From: an uncultured Clostridia bacterium
GTDB taxonomy: Bacteria > Bacillota > Clostridia > Oscillospirales > Acutalibacteraceae
Reading direction: 5' to 3'
Length of the DNA: 64,000 nucleotides
NCBI GenBank assembly: GCA_937896885.1
Contig: CALBNX010000071.1
Location: forward strand, 6,565 to 70,564
The number at the start of each line of letters is the position of its first letter. Within the stretch, counting starts at the first letter, position 1. A program made the position numbers and the translations under genes. The notes under the pieces are model-generated. The model searched no databases and was not told the origin of the DNA. It worked only from the letters and a program-made list of their open reading frames with translations. Positions 35,038 through 45,085 of this stretch are shown here, in pieces.

Positions 35038-36438
35038 TCAGAACTCCAATTTTTCATTAATGTATGCAACAAGCTCGTCGATTGGCATTCTTACCTGTTC
35101 CATTGTATCTCTGTCACGGACTGTTACGCAATTATCTGCCTCAGTTGTTTCGTCACCAACTGTCTGGAAGTCAACTGTAATACAGAATGGTGTGCCGATT
35201 TCGTCCTGACGACGATATCTCTTACCGATTGAACCTGCGTCATCATATTCAACATTGAAATGTTTTGAAAGCATTTCATATATTTCGTCTGCTTTGTCAC
35301 CAAGTTTCTTTGAAAGTGGAAGAATTGCTGCTTTAACAGGTGCAATAGCAGGATGGAATCTCATAACAATACGGCTATCATTCTTATCAGCATCAACAAC
35401 TTCTTCGTCATAAGCCTCTGTTAAAAGTGCCAAGAAAAGACGCTCAACACCCAAAGATGGCTCAATAACATAAGGAATATATTTTTCATTTGTTGTTGGG
35501 TCGAAATATTCAAGACTCTTACCACTTGTATTGATGTGCTGTGTAAGGTCATAGTCTGTTCTGTCTGCGATACCCCAAAGTTCACCCCAACCGAATGGGA
35601 AAAGATATTCAAAGTCAGTTGTAGCCTTTGAATAGAAGCAAAGTTCTTCAGGGTCATGGTCACGAAGACGAAGATTTTCAGGCTTGATGTTGAGAGAATA
35701 GAGCCAGTCACGGCAGAATGCTCTCCAATATTCAAACCATTTAAGGTCTGTACCAGGTTTGCAGAAGAATTCAAGTTCCATCTGTTCAAATTCGCGAACA
35801 CGGAAAATGAATTTACCAGGAGTGATTTCGTTGCGGAAAGACTTACCAATCTGTGCAACACCGAATGGAACTTTCTTTCTTGTTGTTCTTTGAACATTCT
35901 GGAAATTTACGAAAATACCTTGCGCTGTTTCTGGACGAAGATAGATTTCAGATGTTGAATCCTCTGTAACACCTTGGAATGTCTTGAACATAAGGTTAAA
36001 CTGACGAATATCAGTAAAATTGTGAGCGCCACAGTCTGGACATGGAATTGAGTGTTCTTTGATATATTCACTCATCTGTTCATTTGACCAACCTGCAACA
36101 TTTGTACCGTCAAAGTTTTCGATAAGGTTATCTGCTCGGTGTCTTGTTTTACACTGACAGCAGTCCATAAGTGGGTCAGAGAAACCACCAAGGTGACCTG
36201 ATGCTACCCAAGTCTGTGGATTCATAAGGATAGCACTATCAAGACCTACATTATATTTGTTTTCTTGGATAAACTTTCTTCTCCAAGCCTTTTTGATATT
36301 TTCTTTAAGTTCAACACCAAGTGGACCGTAATCCCAAGTGTTTGCAAGTCCGCCATAGATTTCGCTACCTGCATATACAAAACCTCTACCCTTTGAGAGA
36401 GCGACAAGTTTTTCAAGTGTTTTTTCTGTGTTAATCAT
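35038..36438 (-). CDS. glyS: Glycyl-tRNA synthetase, homodimeric type
   Basis: Charges tRNA-Gly. This is the single-chain class II alpha2 enzyme, not the bacterial alpha2-beta2 form. The 466-aa protein shows the N-terminal [27 protein letters not shown], class II motif 2 ([25 protein letters not shown]) and motif 3 ([10 protein letters not shown]), and a C-terminal anticodon-binding domain. The site AAAGGA is further from the ATG than usual. It lies between putP and a lipid kinase in a same-strand run. No T-box leader is visible upstream. Confidence 0.96.
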   Translation of the reverse strand: MINTEKTLEKLVALSKGRGFVYAGSEIYGGLANTWDYGPLGVELKENIKKAWRRKFIQENKYNVGLDSAILMNPQTWVASGHLGGFSDPLMDCCQCKTRHRADNLIENFDGTNVAGWSNEQMSEYIKEHSIPCPDCGAHNFTDIRQFNLMFKTFQGVTEDSTSEIYLRPETAQGIFVNFQNVQRTTRKKVPFGVAQIGKSFRNEITPGKFIFRVREFEQMELEFFCKPGTDLKWFEYWRAFCRDWLYSLNIKPENLRLRDHDPEELCFYSKATTDFEYLFPFGWGELWGIADRTDYDLTQHINTSGKSLEYFDPTTNEKYIPYVIEPSLGVERLFLALLTEAYDEEVVDADKNDSRIVMRFHPAIAPVKAAILPLSKKLGDKADEIYEMLSKHFNVEYDDAGSIGKRYRRQDEIGTPFCITVDFQTVGDETTEADNCVTVRDRDTMEQVRMPIDELVAYINEKLEF

Positions 36439-36477
36439 AAATGATTTTCAGTCCTTTTATAATTCTAAATTTTTTTA

Positions 36478-38049
36478 TTATTCTGTGATACCCTGCTTTG
36501 CCTTTTCAAATTCTTCTTCAATTTCAGCTGAAGGTTTCTTTGTAAGAAGAGAAACAACAACAATCACAATTGAAGAAACAATGAATGCTGGAAGAAGCTC
36601 GTAAATTGCAAACACACCACCAAATGTTGGGTTGAGCACAAGTTTCCAAAGGAATACTGTTGCTGCACCTGAAAGCATACCTGCAATAGCACCTGCGCGG
36701 TTTACTCTCTTCCAGAAAAGTGAGAAGAGCATAAGTGGTCCGAATGTCGCGCCAAATCCTGCCCAAGCGAATGAAACGATATTGAAGATAACGCTTTCTT
36801 CATCAAGAGCAATTACCATACCAATAAGTGCAATTATCATAAGTGCAATACGTGAAACCCACATAACTTTCTTATCACTTGCTTTTTTATCAATAACGCC
36901 TTTATAAACATCATTTGCAAGCGCTGAAGATGCGATAAGAAGATATGAGTCAGATGAACTGATTGTAGCAGCAAGAATACCCGCCATAATAACACCTGCA
37001 AGTACAGGATGAAGAAGTGTTTCGCTCATAAGAACGAATACGTTTTCTGCGCCACCCTTTGTGAGAAGTGTTTCTGCTGTTGGAAGCATTGCACGGCCGA
37101 TAATACCGATTGCAACTGCTGCGAAAAGAGAAATAATAACCCAAACTGTTGCAATTCTTCTTGATTTTTTAAGTTCACTTGCTTTTCGGATAGCCATAAA
37201 TCGAAGAAGAACCTGTGGCATACCAAAATAACCAAGCCCCCAAGCAAGCATTGAAGCGATTGTAAGGAATGGGTATGGTAAAGCTTCGCCAAATACAGGA
37301 ACACCGTTTTCAACAAGTTGCATACCTGCTTCGTTAGTTACAGGGTTTGCAATTTCTGTAAGTGAGAAGTAACCCTTGATTGACTCTGCGTTTGCCATAA
37401 CAGCATCAATGCCGCCTGCGTGGATTGTACCCAACACAAGAACTGATACAAGAGCAACAATCATAACGATACTTTGCATAAAGTCAGATGCACTTTCAGC
37501 AAGGAAACCACCAAGGAATGTATAGATGATAACAAAAAGAGCACCAACTATCATCATTGATGTGTATGAATAACCGAACAATGTGCTAAAAAGTTTACCG
37601 CAAGTAACGAAACAGCTACCTGCATAAACTGTGAAGAACACAAGAATTAAAACTGATGCGATAATTCTGATAACCTTTTTGTCTTCGTGGAAACGGTTTG
37701 AGAAGAATTCAGGAACAGTAATTGCATCACCGCTGATTGCTGAATAGTTACGAAGTCTTTTTGCAACAATAAGCCAGTTTAAATATGTACCAATAGCAAG
37801 ACCTGCTGCAGTCCAAGTTGCATCTGCAAGACCGCACCAATATGCAACACCTGGAAGTCCCATTAAGAGCCATCCACTCATATCTGATGCTTCAGCACTC
37901 ATTGCTGCAACCCAAGGTCCTAAACTTCTGCCACCAAGGAAATAGTTTTCAGTATTTTTGTTTGCTCTACGTGCAAAGAATACGCCGATGCCGATAACAA
38001 TAAGCATATACCCTGCCATAGCGAGAAATATCATCATCTGGTTTGACAT
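36478..38049 (-). CDS. putP: Sodium/proline symporter
   Basis: An SSS-family symporter of 523 aa with about 13 helices. ATG at 38049 is chosen because AAAGG is nine bases upstream, whereas an ATG at 38058 is too close to it. PutP marks include the N-terminal NTENYFLGGRSLGPWVAAMSAEASDMSGWLLMGLPG and the later sodium-site region ISSSDSYLLIASSALANDVYK. It probably imports proline for osmoprotection or nutrition. It is followed by glyS with 39 bases between. Confidence 0.93.
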   Translation of the reverse strand: MSNQMMIFLAMAGYMLIVIGIGVFFARRANKNTENYFLGGRSLGPWVAAMSAEASDMSGWLLMGLPGVAYWCGLADATWTAAGLAIGTYLNWLIVAKRLRNYSAISGDAITVPEFFSNRFHEDKKVIRIIASVLILVFFTVYAGSCFVTCGKLFSTLFGYSYTSMMIVGALFVIIYTFLGGFLAESASDFMQSIVMIVALVSVLVLGTIHAGGIDAVMANAESIKGYFSLTEIANPVTNEAGMQLVENGVPVFGEALPYPFLTIASMLAWGLGYFGMPQVLLRFMAIRKASELKKSRRIATVWVIISLFAAVAIGIIGRAMLPTAETLLTKGGAENVFVLMSETLLHPVLAGVIMAGILAATISSSDSYLLIASSALANDVYKGVIDKKASDKKVMWVSRIALMIIALIGMVIALDEESVIFNIVSFAWAGFGATFGPLMLFSLFWKRVNRAGAIAGMLSGAATVFLWKLVLNPTFGGVFAIYELLPAFIVSSIVIVVVSLLTKKPSAEIEEEFEKAKQGITE

Positions 38050-38121
38050 TTCATTCATCCTTTCATCTCGTGGAATATTACCCCACTATATAAATATACC
38101 ATTATATTGTAATAAAAAAAC

Positions 38122-38157
38122 GACGATTTGTAAAGAGTTTTATCAATACAAATCGTC
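38122..38157 (-). terminator. Terminator of the PHP-domain gene
   Basis: A 10-bp stem (38122-38131 with 38148-38157) with a long 16-base loop, then TTTTTTTATT on the minus strand. The rest of 38058-38190 is AT-rich and holds the putP leader. Confidence 0.75.
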
Positions 38158-38190
38158 ATTTTGCTTTATATTTCAATTTTTCGTCTTTAA

Positions 38191-39459
38191 TTATATCTTC
38201 TTTGTAAGTTTGCCGTAAACTACACCTAATTTTTTAGAATAGAATTTGCGGAGCTTTTTCTGTTCTTCAGTCATAACTTCTTTAAGAATTGGCTTTTTAA
38301 GTGTTTCCATATTGCCGTCATCGAGAATAAATGCTTGCGTAAGGCAAATACCACCCTTACCCAACATCTGTGCACGGACATAGCAACTGATTTTATCAGT
38401 ATAGTCAGCAAGTTTTATTGTGCTCACAATCTGACCGTCAGTGTCTATTTTATCTCTCTGTATAACTTCGCCGTCTGCAATCCATTCAATAGTGTGACAG
38501 TTGACACCACCAATGGTGATAGTCTGGTCATCTTCGTCAACATTCAATGAAATAACTTGTGGCACAGGTCCTTCGCCCTTAAAATCTTCACCCAACTCGT
38601 TTTTTGCATAACGAGCAATAGAGAAGAATGTACCGGTTTCCATTGCATTACGAAGATTAGAGAGTGAATATTCAGGCAAGATAAAGTCCATAAATGCTGT
38701 GTCGATTTGGTCAACCTGATGAGCATCGCTGTTTGAAAACCCAAAAATCTTGCGACCATAAGGAGTGAGAAGTTTCAAAAGTTCGTCCCACAAAATTCTG
38801 TCACTACGATTTGGAATATCATACATATTAAGAACTTCCATACCCATACATGAGGAATATTTCATAAGAAGATTTGCAAAGAAAGCAATGTTCTTAGGGT
38901 CCTTTGCGCAGTCAGGATTTTTCTTTGCCTGTAACAAGTCTGTTGGGTGATTGATGTGAGAAATACCACCACTTTTTTCAATGAGTGAAAGTGGGATTTC
39001 ATAGTCGAACTCTAACCCTTGCACGCCTTCATAGGCATTATCTGTGAAATAACCGTTCACATGGTTTTTCATAACCGTAAACATATTACACTCAATAGCA
39101 TCTGCAACATCTTCAAGTCCACGAGTTTTTGTTCTTGTATTTTTTTCTGATTTATATGTACCATTTTTGATTGCTTTATATTGGTCTTCTGTTAAGTAAC
39201 TGCGTTTACCGTGCCAGAGATATTGGAAATTGAAAAACGGAATATGAGTTGGCTTTTCATTCCAAGGTTTGCCCAAAATTCCGTGCTCTGCGAAAGCTAA
39301 AATATCGAAATCATTATCATAGAAACCAATAATCATATCAGTCATAGTGTCGTTTGCATCACTATAAGTCGAATGAGTGTGAAGATTAGTCTTGTAATGT
39401 TTCTCTTGGTCTTCAATTAAAGACATAACACTTTCATAGGGATTTATAATTTTATACAT
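38191..39459 (-). CDS. PHP-domain phosphoesterase-like protein
   Basis: A 422-aa protein with a polymerase-and-histidinol-phosphatase (PHP) metal-dependent hydrolase domain. Metal-site motifs appear in order: NLHTHSTYSDA, the FAEHG segment, SHINHPTD and GFSNSDAH. The C-terminal ~130 residues look like a beta-sandwich attached domain. GGAG precedes the ATG. The substrate is unknown; such proteins may be phosphatases or sugar-phosphate phosphodiesterases. It has its own promoter and terminator and is divergent from a GPH symporter. Confidence 0.85.
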   Translation of the reverse strand: MYKIINPYESVMSLIEDQEKHYKTNLHTHSTYSDANDTMTDMIIGFYDNDFDILAFAEHGILGKPWNEKPTHIPFFNFQYLWHGKRSYLTEDQYKAIKNGTYKSEKNTRTKTRGLEDVADAIECNMFTVMKNHVNGYFTDNAYEGVQGLEFDYEIPLSLIEKSGGISHINHPTDLLQAKKNPDCAKDPKNIAFFANLLMKYSSCMGMEVLNMYDIPNRSDRILWDELLKLLTPYGRKIFGFSNSDAHQVDQIDTAFMDFILPEYSLSNLRNAMETGTFFSIARYAKNELGEDFKGEGPVPQVISLNVDEDDQTITIGGVNCHTIEWIADGEVIQRDKIDTDGQIVSTIKLADYTDKISCYVRAQMLGKGGICLTQAFILDDGNMETLKKPILKEVMTEEQKKLRKFYSKKLGVVYGKLTKKI

Positions 39460-39495
39460 ATCTTTTCTCCATTTCGTAAGAGATTTATTAGTATA

Positions 39496-39524
39496 AATAT
39501 ACCATTTTACAAAGGCAAAGTCAA
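39496..39524 (-). promoter_or_regulatory. Promoter of the PHP-domain gene
   Basis: On the minus strand: TTGACT (39519-39524), a 17-base spacer and TATATT (39496-39501). Confidence 0.78.
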
Positions 39525-39577
39525 CGAAACAATCAACTTAACCAAATTATCACCTTAATTTTATACCTTTTCGTGAA

Positions 39578-39606
39578 TTGTTTATTGGATATTTATAGTG
39601 TATAAT
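39578..39606 (+). promoter_or_regulatory. Promoter of the second GPH symporter
   Basis: TTGTTT (39578-39583), a 17-base spacer and TATAAT (39601-39606), 37 bases before the TTG start. Confidence 0.75.
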
Positions 39607-39642
39607 GAATGTATAATCAAGTTCAGTTAGGAGGATTTTGGT

Positions 39643-41088
39643 TTGAACTATATTGACAAAAAAGAAAGACGAAGTTTTATGGCTGGTCTTTCAGGACAAA
39701 ATATTGTCTATTGCTTTATCGGCGCTTCTTTCTTTCAATACTTTCTAACGGATATTGCGCAGTTTCCTGCTCATTATGTTGCTGTGCTTCTTATCCTTAT
39801 GAAAGTGTGGGACGGCATCAACGACCCTATCGTTGGCTCTATTGTTGACCGTCATCGTTTCAAGAATGGTGAAAAACTTCGACCACTTCTTAAATACACA
39901 CCCGTACCCGTTGGTATATTCACAGTGCTAATTTTCGTAGTTTTCTCAACCGACGAAAATCTTTTGTGGCTTCGAATGGGATACTTTGTAATTATGTATC
40001 TCTGCTGGGATATCACCTACACTTTACAAGATGTTGCAATCTGGGGTATGACCGCAGTTGTTACTCCCGATTCAAACGAGCGCGACAAATTCGTTCAGAT
40101 GGCTCGAACAATTGGTTCTGTCTTCTACGGTGTATTCAGCGCAGTTATTCCAATGATTATGGAAATTGTTGCAAAACAGTCAGGCAACTCATTAGCTCTT
40201 ATGACAGTTTTATTTGCCACAATCTTCGGCCTTGGTGGTGCTCTTGTAAGTGCAAAATGCTACAAAGCACAAGAAAGAGTTCGACTTGTTGAACCATCTC
40301 AACAACAAACATCAATTCTTGAATGTTTCAAGCTCCTTTTCCAGAACAAGATGCTTATGCTCATTACCCTTTCAAACCTTTTCGGGTCACTTGCATTCGG
40401 CAACTCACTTGTTACATATTTCTTCAAATACAAGATGCCCGAAATCTCAGTTGCAGGCTTTGTTCTTGGACCACTTACACTCACAACTGTATATGGCGCA
40501 ATCACCTATGCACCAAGCTTCTTGGGTATGATTTTTGCTGATAAACTTAAAATTAAATTCGGTGGTTACAGAAATCTTCTCATCTTCATTCAGATTTGCA
40601 CGATTGTTGGCAAAGTTCTTGCATGGATTATCGGATTTGAGGGCAATAACATACTTATTGGTATGATTATTATGGCTATCTGCTCAATTCCATCAGGTGC
40701 CGCAAGTATTGCACAGACTTCGCTCTTCTGCGACAGCGTTGACTATATGGAATGGAAAACAGGCAAACGCACAGAGGGTGTTACATTCGCAATGCAGACA
40801 TTCTTCACAAAGATTTCAAGTGGTGTGACAGGTGCTCTTGCAACATTCTCACTTAGTCTTCTCGGCTATGTTGCGGTTGAAGATGTTGAAGGCGCAGTTT
40901 ATCTTGGCACACAGAGTCAGGCTTTTGAAGACTGGATTTGGCCACTCACAATGCTCACTCCCGCAATTGCGGCTGTGCTCTATATAATCCCATTGCTCTT
41001 AATTAAATATACACCTGAACAAAAAGCACAGGTTGAAGCAGAACTTGCAGAGCGCAGAGCAAAAGCAGAAATTAAAGAAAACGCATAA
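39643..41088 (+). CDS. GPH-family sugar:cation symporter
   Basis: A 481-aa, 12-helix member of the glycoside-pentoside-hexuronide:cation family. The start is TTG, fixed by a perfect AGGAGG (39629-39634) eight bases upstream. Family marks are LMKVWDGINDPIVGSIVDRH near residue 50 and DSVDYMEWKTGKRTEGVTFAMQTF in the second half, the cation and sugar region of MelB relatives. It differs clearly from the GPH gene at 26490. It stands alone between its promoter and terminator. A uronide or pentoside substrate is plausible given the uronate operon nearby, but is unproven. Confidence 0.9.
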   Translation: MNYIDKKERRSFMAGLSGQNIVYCFIGASFFQYFLTDIAQFPAHYVAVLLILMKVWDGINDPIVGSIVDRHRFKNGEKLRPLLKYTPVPVGIFTVLIFVVFSTDENLLWLRMGYFVIMYLCWDITYTLQDVAIWGMTAVVTPDSNERDKFVQMARTIGSVFYGVFSAVIPMIMEIVAKQSGNSLALMTVLFATIFGLGGALVSAKCYKAQERVRLVEPSQQQTSILECFKLLFQNKMLMLITLSNLFGSLAFGNSLVTYFFKYKMPEISVAGFVLGPLTLTTVYGAITYAPSFLGMIFADKLKIKFGGYRNLLIFIQICTIVGKVLAWIIGFEGNNILIGMIIMAICSIPSGAASIAQTSLFCDSVDYMEWKTGKRTEGVTFAMQTFFTKISSGVTGALATFSLSLLGYVAVEDVEGAVYLGTQSQAFEDWIWPLTMLTPAIAAVLYIIPLLLIKYTPEQKAQVEAELAERRAKAEIKENA

Positions 41089-41092
41089 AAAC

Positions 41093-41121
41093 AACCCCAC
41101 AGAGAATTGCTCTGTGGGGTT
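41093..41121. terminator. Bidirectional terminator between the GPH gene and hppA
   Basis: A 12-bp perfect stem (41093-41104 with 41110-41121). The T-run is better on the minus side (TGTTTTTATG), so it mainly ends hppA. Confidence 0.85.
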
Positions 41122-41136
41122 AACTTATGTCTTAAA

Positions 41137-43218
41137 TTAAAGAATACTACAATTTACAACAAGTGCTGCAAATACGATTGATACCATTGAAAGAAGTTTA
41201 ATAAGAATGTTAATTGCAGGACCTGATGTATCTTTGAATGGGTCACCAACTGTGTCGCCTACAACTGCTGCTTTATGTTGGTCACTACCCTTACCACCGT
41301 GAACGCCTGATTCAATATATTTCTTCGCATTGTCCCAAGCACCACCTGAGTTTGACATAAAGATTGCCATCAAGAAGCCGGATACTGTTGCGCCTGCAAG
41401 CATACCAACAACACCTTTATATCCAAGAACAAGACCAACCACAACAGGAACTGCAATTGCAACTACTGTTGGAAGCACCATTTCACGAAGACTTGCTTTT
41501 GTGCAAAGGTCAACGCAAGATGCATAGTCAGGCTCTGCTTCACCTTCCATAAGACCTTTAATCTCTTTGAACTGACGACGAACTTCTTTAACAACGCTCT
41601 GTGCAGCCTTACCAACTGAATCCATTGTGAGTGCTGCAAATACGAATGGAAGACATCCACCGATGAAAAGACCGATAAGAACAACTGGATTCACAATATC
41701 AAAACTCAAATCCGCTGTTGGGTCAATGCTCTTAATCTTATCTACATAAGATGCAACAAGAGCAAGAGCTGTAAGTGCTGCTGAACCAATTGCAAAGCCT
41801 TTACCTGTTGCAGCAGTTGTGTTACCAAGTGAGTCAAGAGCATCCGTTCTTTCTCTTACCTCAGGCTCGAGACCTGCCATTTCTGCAATACCACCAGCAT
41901 TATCAGCAACAGGGCCATAAGCGTCAGTTGCAAGAGTGATACCAAGAGTTGAGAGCATACCAACTGCTGAAAGCGCGATACCATAAAGTCCCATTGCAGC
42001 ACTTTCGCTACCACCTGAAATGAAATATGAAACGAGAACACTGATTGCAATGATTACAATTGGAACTGCTGTTGATTTCATACCAAGACCAAGTCCACCG
42101 ATAATAATTGTTGCTGAGCCTGTTTCAGATGTGCTTGCAAGCTTCTTTGTTGGTTTATATGTGTCAGATGTGAAATATTCAGTTGACTGACCGATAAGCA
42201 CACCTGCGATAAGACCTGAAACGATTGCAACATAAAGGCCAAGATTAGCTTTACCAAGTACCAACCACACAACAGGAAGTGCGACAATAGCAATACCAAT
42301 TGCGCTAAGGTTTGTACCACGGCTGAGAGCTTTAAGCAACTGTTTCTGGTCAATGCTTTCACCTGTGCGAACAAAGAATGTACCGATAATTGACATTAAG
42401 ATACCAATTGCAGCAAGAATCATTGGCACTGCCATCGCTTTAATGTCACCTGCGAAAGCGGAAACACCAAGAGCAGAAGCAGAGATAATTGAACTTACAT
42501 AAGATTCATAAAGGTCTGCACCCATACCTGCAACGTCACCAACATTGTCGCCAACATTGTCTGCGATAACTGCAGGGTTTCTTGGGTCGTCTTCAGGGAT
42601 TCCTGCTTCAACCTTACCAACAAGGTCTGCACCAACGTCAGCAGCCTTTGTGAAGATACCACCGCCTACACGAGCGAAGAGCGCCATTGAAGATGCACCC
42701 ATACCGAATGTGAGCATTGCGCTTGTGATATCTGCTGGTGAGAGATGAAATACAAATTTAAGCAAAAAGAACCATACTGAAATGTCAAGAAGTCCAAGAC
42801 CAACAACAGTAAAGCCCATAACTGAACCTGCTGAAAATGCTACACGAAGACCACGGTTAAGACCTTCACGACAAGCGTTTGCGGTTCTTGCATTTGAAAG
42901 AGTTGCGATTTTCATTCCAACAAAGCCTGAAAGGGCTGAGAAGAAACCACCTGTAATAAATGCAAACGGAACAAACCAAGTCAAGAAGCCGAGTGCTGCC
43001 ATAATGCAAAGAACAACAAACATTCCGCCGAAGAAAACTAAAACAACAGAATATTGTCTTTTAAGATAAGCGTTGGCACCCTTTCTGATTGATTGTGAGA
43101 TTTTTTGCATTTTTTCTGTTCCCTCAGAGAACTTGAGAACCTTTTTTGCTGTCAACGCAGCAAACATGAGGGCAAAAACAGAACCCAAAAATGTGAGTAA
43201 AATCAAAAGTTTTTCCAC
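41137..43218 (-). CDS. hppA: Membrane-bound ion-pumping pyrophosphatase, potassium-dependent type
   Basis: Couples pyrophosphate hydrolysis to proton or sodium export. It is 693 aa from GTG 43218, which AAAGGTGG precedes at good spacing; GTG 43230 overlaps that site. About 16 helices are present. The PPi site motifs are [27 protein letters not shown] and the C-terminal [14 protein letters not shown]. In [10 protein letters not shown] the residue after TT is Ala, the mark of the K+-dependent class (K+-independent enzymes have Lys). Na+ versus H+ specificity is not certain. It has its own promoter. Confidence 0.95.
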   Translation of the reverse strand: MEKLLILLTFLGSVFALMFAALTAKKVLKFSEGTEKMQKISQSIRKGANAYLKRQYSVVLVFFGGMFVVLCIMAALGFLTWFVPFAFITGGFFSALSGFVGMKIATLSNARTANACREGLNRGLRVAFSAGSVMGFTVVGLGLLDISVWFFLLKFVFHLSPADITSAMLTFGMGASSMALFARVGGGIFTKAADVGADLVGKVEAGIPEDDPRNPAVIADNVGDNVGDVAGMGADLYESYVSSIISASALGVSAFAGDIKAMAVPMILAAIGILMSIIGTFFVRTGESIDQKQLLKALSRGTNLSAIGIAIVALPVVWLVLGKANLGLYVAIVSGLIAGVLIGQSTEYFTSDTYKPTKKLASTSETGSATIIIGGLGLGMKSTAVPIVIIAISVLVSYFISGGSESAAMGLYGIALSAVGMLSTLGITLATDAYGPVADNAGGIAEMAGLEPEVRERTDALDSLGNTTAATGKGFAIGSAALTALALVASYVDKIKSIDPTADLSFDIVNPVVLIGLFIGGCLPFVFAALTMDSVGKAAQSVVKEVRRQFKEIKGLMEGEAEPDYASCVDLCTKASLREMVLPTVVAIAVPVVVGLVLGYKGVVGMLAGATVSGFLMAIFMSNSGGAWDNAKKYIESGVHGGKGSDQHKAAVVGDTVGDPFKDTSGPAINILIKLLSMVSIVFAALVVNCSIL

Positions 43219-43259
43219 ACTATCGTCCACCTTTTTATGTATTATTATTTTATTATAAC

Positions 43260-43287
43260 ATTATATTATAAAAAAACGGATTGTCAA
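43260..43287 (-). promoter_or_regulatory. Promoter of hppA
   Basis: On the minus strand: TTGACA (43282-43287), a 16-base spacer and TATAAT (43260-43265). The -35 box lies inside the terminator hairpin at 43272-43307. Confidence 0.75.
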
Positions 43288-43307
43288 GCATTTAACAATC
43301 CGTTTTT
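43272..43307. terminator. Distal terminator of the LRR-dockerin gene, overlapping the hppA promoter
   Basis: A 13-bp perfect stem (43272-43284 with 43295-43307) with a 10-base loop and T-runs at both ends. Confidence 0.8.
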
Positions 43308-43373
43308 ATAAATTTGTGAAACTTTTACAAACTGAACTTGCAAAATAAAATATTTTTTATCTTTTTGATGTCG

Positions 43374-43409
43374 AAAAATGCAGTTTTTGTTCTTTTTTCT
43401 TGCATTTTT
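43374..43409 (-). terminator. Proximal terminator of the LRR-dockerin gene
   Basis: AAAAATGCA (43374-43382) pairs with TGCATTTTT (43401-43409) over an 18-base pyrimidine-rich loop; it overlaps the stop codon. Confidence 0.6.
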
Positions 43410-44880
43410 ATAATATCGGCATTAAATTATTCAAATACAAATCAAGATAAACAACGTCAAACGAGTCAACCGCACCGTCTTCGTTTATATCGCAACGGTT
43501 AAACATAATATTATCTGTTACTCTTTCTATTGTAGAAACAATTTCTACAAGCAAGTTATAGTCTTCTATGTCGATTTTACCATCACCGTTAACATCACCT
43601 TTTTTGCGTGATGGTGGCATATCATTTTTTATTAAATCAAGGATAATTGCATCAAAGCCGTCAACTGCTCCGTCGCTATCTAAATCACCTAAATATGTCA
43701 TCAATTCATTCTGCACACTCTGTGTTGAACAAATGTCACAAATTATCTCATAGTCTTTTTCGTCAATAAATCCATCAAAATTCAAATCGCATTTTTCAAA
43801 GGAATCTATTGCAATAAACTTGATTTGATTTGATTGAGCATATTCTTTTGCATAAGAGTCTGAATAGCCTAAAATCGTCGCACTTGCTTTATCTTCAAAC
43901 ATCATATCTGCAATTTTGGTAATAGATTTAGGGATTATTACAATATCCTTAAATAAAACGCCTTCTATAATTTCGGTTGCACCATCTTTTATCTCAACCA
44001 CATCACAGTTTTCTTTCACGCCAATTACTTTATCGTTATAATAAAGCACATTACCGCGCCAGTTATCAGGATTATTGTAATATCCTGTGTTATAAAATGC
44101 ACTAGCATTCATCTTAATATCTTTTTGTGGCAACTGAATCTGCTCAAGTGAAATGCAGTTTTCAAAAGCCGAGTCACCAACATATTCAAGTCCGTCAAAG
44201 AAAGTTATTGTTTTTAATTTCTCACAATCTTTGAAAGCATTTTTGCCAATTGACACTAATTGGTTTGATAACGAAACCGAATTTGCATCGCAACCTAAAA
44301 AAGCACCATCAGCAATAACACGTGTGGCGGCTTTGATTGTATAAGAGCCTGAATATGTTATCTCTATAAGATTTGTGCCCAGATACAAATAATCAAGATT
44401 ATGTGCAGCTATATCTTCCCAAGATATTTGAGCCATACCATTACCAATCTGAACGCCACCTGATGTGCCACTTTGATTTGTTTTTGGTTTCCAGTTGGAC
44501 TTGTCATTATAATAAGCAGTATTATAAATTGCTTTTTCACCAATATGAAGTATGGTATCAGGCAAAGAAATTGTTGCAAGAGATATGCAATTTTCAAATG
44601 CACTAGCACCAATATCTTTTACACCTGAGTTGACAGTTACAGATGCAATATTCTTATTATCTTTAAAAGCGTTGTCACCGATTTTATATACATTTAAACC
44701 CTCAATTTGTGATGGGACTGTAACTTCTGTTTCAGTGCCTGTGTAACCTATAATAATTACACCCTCATCAACAATTTCATACGTGAAATTATTATATGAT
44801 AAAGCAAAAGACGGTATTACAGATGAAAATGCGCATAGAATCATTGCAACGCAAAGCAATATTGATATTAACTTTTTCAT
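43408..44880 (-). CDS. Secreted leucine-rich-repeat protein with two dockerin-like modules
   Basis: A 490-aa secreted protein. Residues 1-27 are a signal peptide ending near PSFALS. Residues ~45-355 contain BspA/LRR_5-type repeats of the form IGDNAFKDNKNIASVTV, IGASAFENCISLATISLP. The last ~130 residues hold four calcium-loop repeats (CDLNFDGFIDEKDY, GDLDSDGAVDGFD, GDVNGDGKIDIEDY, CDINEDGAVDSFD), equivalent to two type I dockerin modules. AAGGA precedes the ATG. Dockerins tether proteins to cohesin scaffolds, so surface or cellulosome-like attachment is likely. The LRR part may bind a substrate or partner. Confidence 0.85.
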   Translation of the reverse strand: MKKLISILLCVAMILCAFSSVIPSFALSYNNFTYEIVDEGVIIIGYTGTETEVTVPSQIEGLNVYKIGDNAFKDNKNIASVTVNSGVKDIGASAFENCISLATISLPDTILHIGEKAIYNTAYYNDKSNWKPKTNQSGTSGGVQIGNGMAQISWEDIAAHNLDYLYLGTNLIEITYSGSYTIKAATRVIADGAFLGCDANSVSLSNQLVSIGKNAFKDCEKLKTITFFDGLEYVGDSAFENCISLEQIQLPQKDIKMNASAFYNTGYYNNPDNWRGNVLYYNDKVIGVKENCDVVEIKDGATEIIEGVLFKDIVIIPKSITKIADMMFEDKASATILGYSDSYAKEYAQSNQIKFIAIDSFEKCDLNFDGFIDEKDYEIICDICSTQSVQNELMTYLGDLDSDGAVDGFDAIILDLIKNDMPPSRKKGDVNGDGKIDIEDYNLLVEIVSTIERVTDNIMFNRCDINEDGAVDSFDVVYLDLYLNNLMPIL

Positions 44881-44911
44881 TTCTGCACCGTCCTTTCGAG
44901 ATTATGTGAGT

Positions 44912-44940
44912 ATTTTAACATTAAAGTAGTTTTATTGCAA
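44912..44940 (-). promoter_or_regulatory. Promoter of the LRR-dockerin gene
   Basis: On the minus strand: TTGCAA (44935-44940), a 17-base spacer and TAAAAT (44912-44917). Confidence 0.68.
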
Positions 44941-44950
44941 GAAAAATAAT

Positions 44951-44970
44951 GGTGGGAGCAAGCTCCCACC
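44951..44970 (-). terminator. Hairpin terminator of the uronate operon (GGGGCTTGC-type repeat)
   Basis: A 9-bp perfect stem GGTGGGAGC / GCTCCCACC followed on the minus strand by ATTATTTTT. It is a short member of the repeat family at 11034 and 56896 and lies after eda and its structured repeat. Confidence 0.65.
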
Positions 44971-44988
44971 CCATAAACAAATTTTAAA

Positions 44989-45085
44989 ATAGATTTATTT
45001 TTTTGCAAGACAATGTGGCAGAGGCGAAGCTGTATTTGCTATACCGCGAGCCGAAAGCCACGCAGGATTGCAGAAAAAGAAACTA
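44989..45085 (-). repeat. Structured intercistronic repeat, copy A (after eda)
   Basis: A 97-base direct repeat of 45812-45911, starting exactly at the eda stop codon. On + it reads T-run, TGCAA...GTGGC...GCCAC...TTGCA, G, AAAAAGAA. The TGCAA/TTGCA and GTGGC/GCCAC arms make a long imperfect hairpin. Confidence 0.8.

Noticed and set aside
36439..36477. T-box leader for glyS
   Set aside because: The space before glyS is under 40 bases, and the upstream region is putP coding sequence with no T-box motif or antiterminator.
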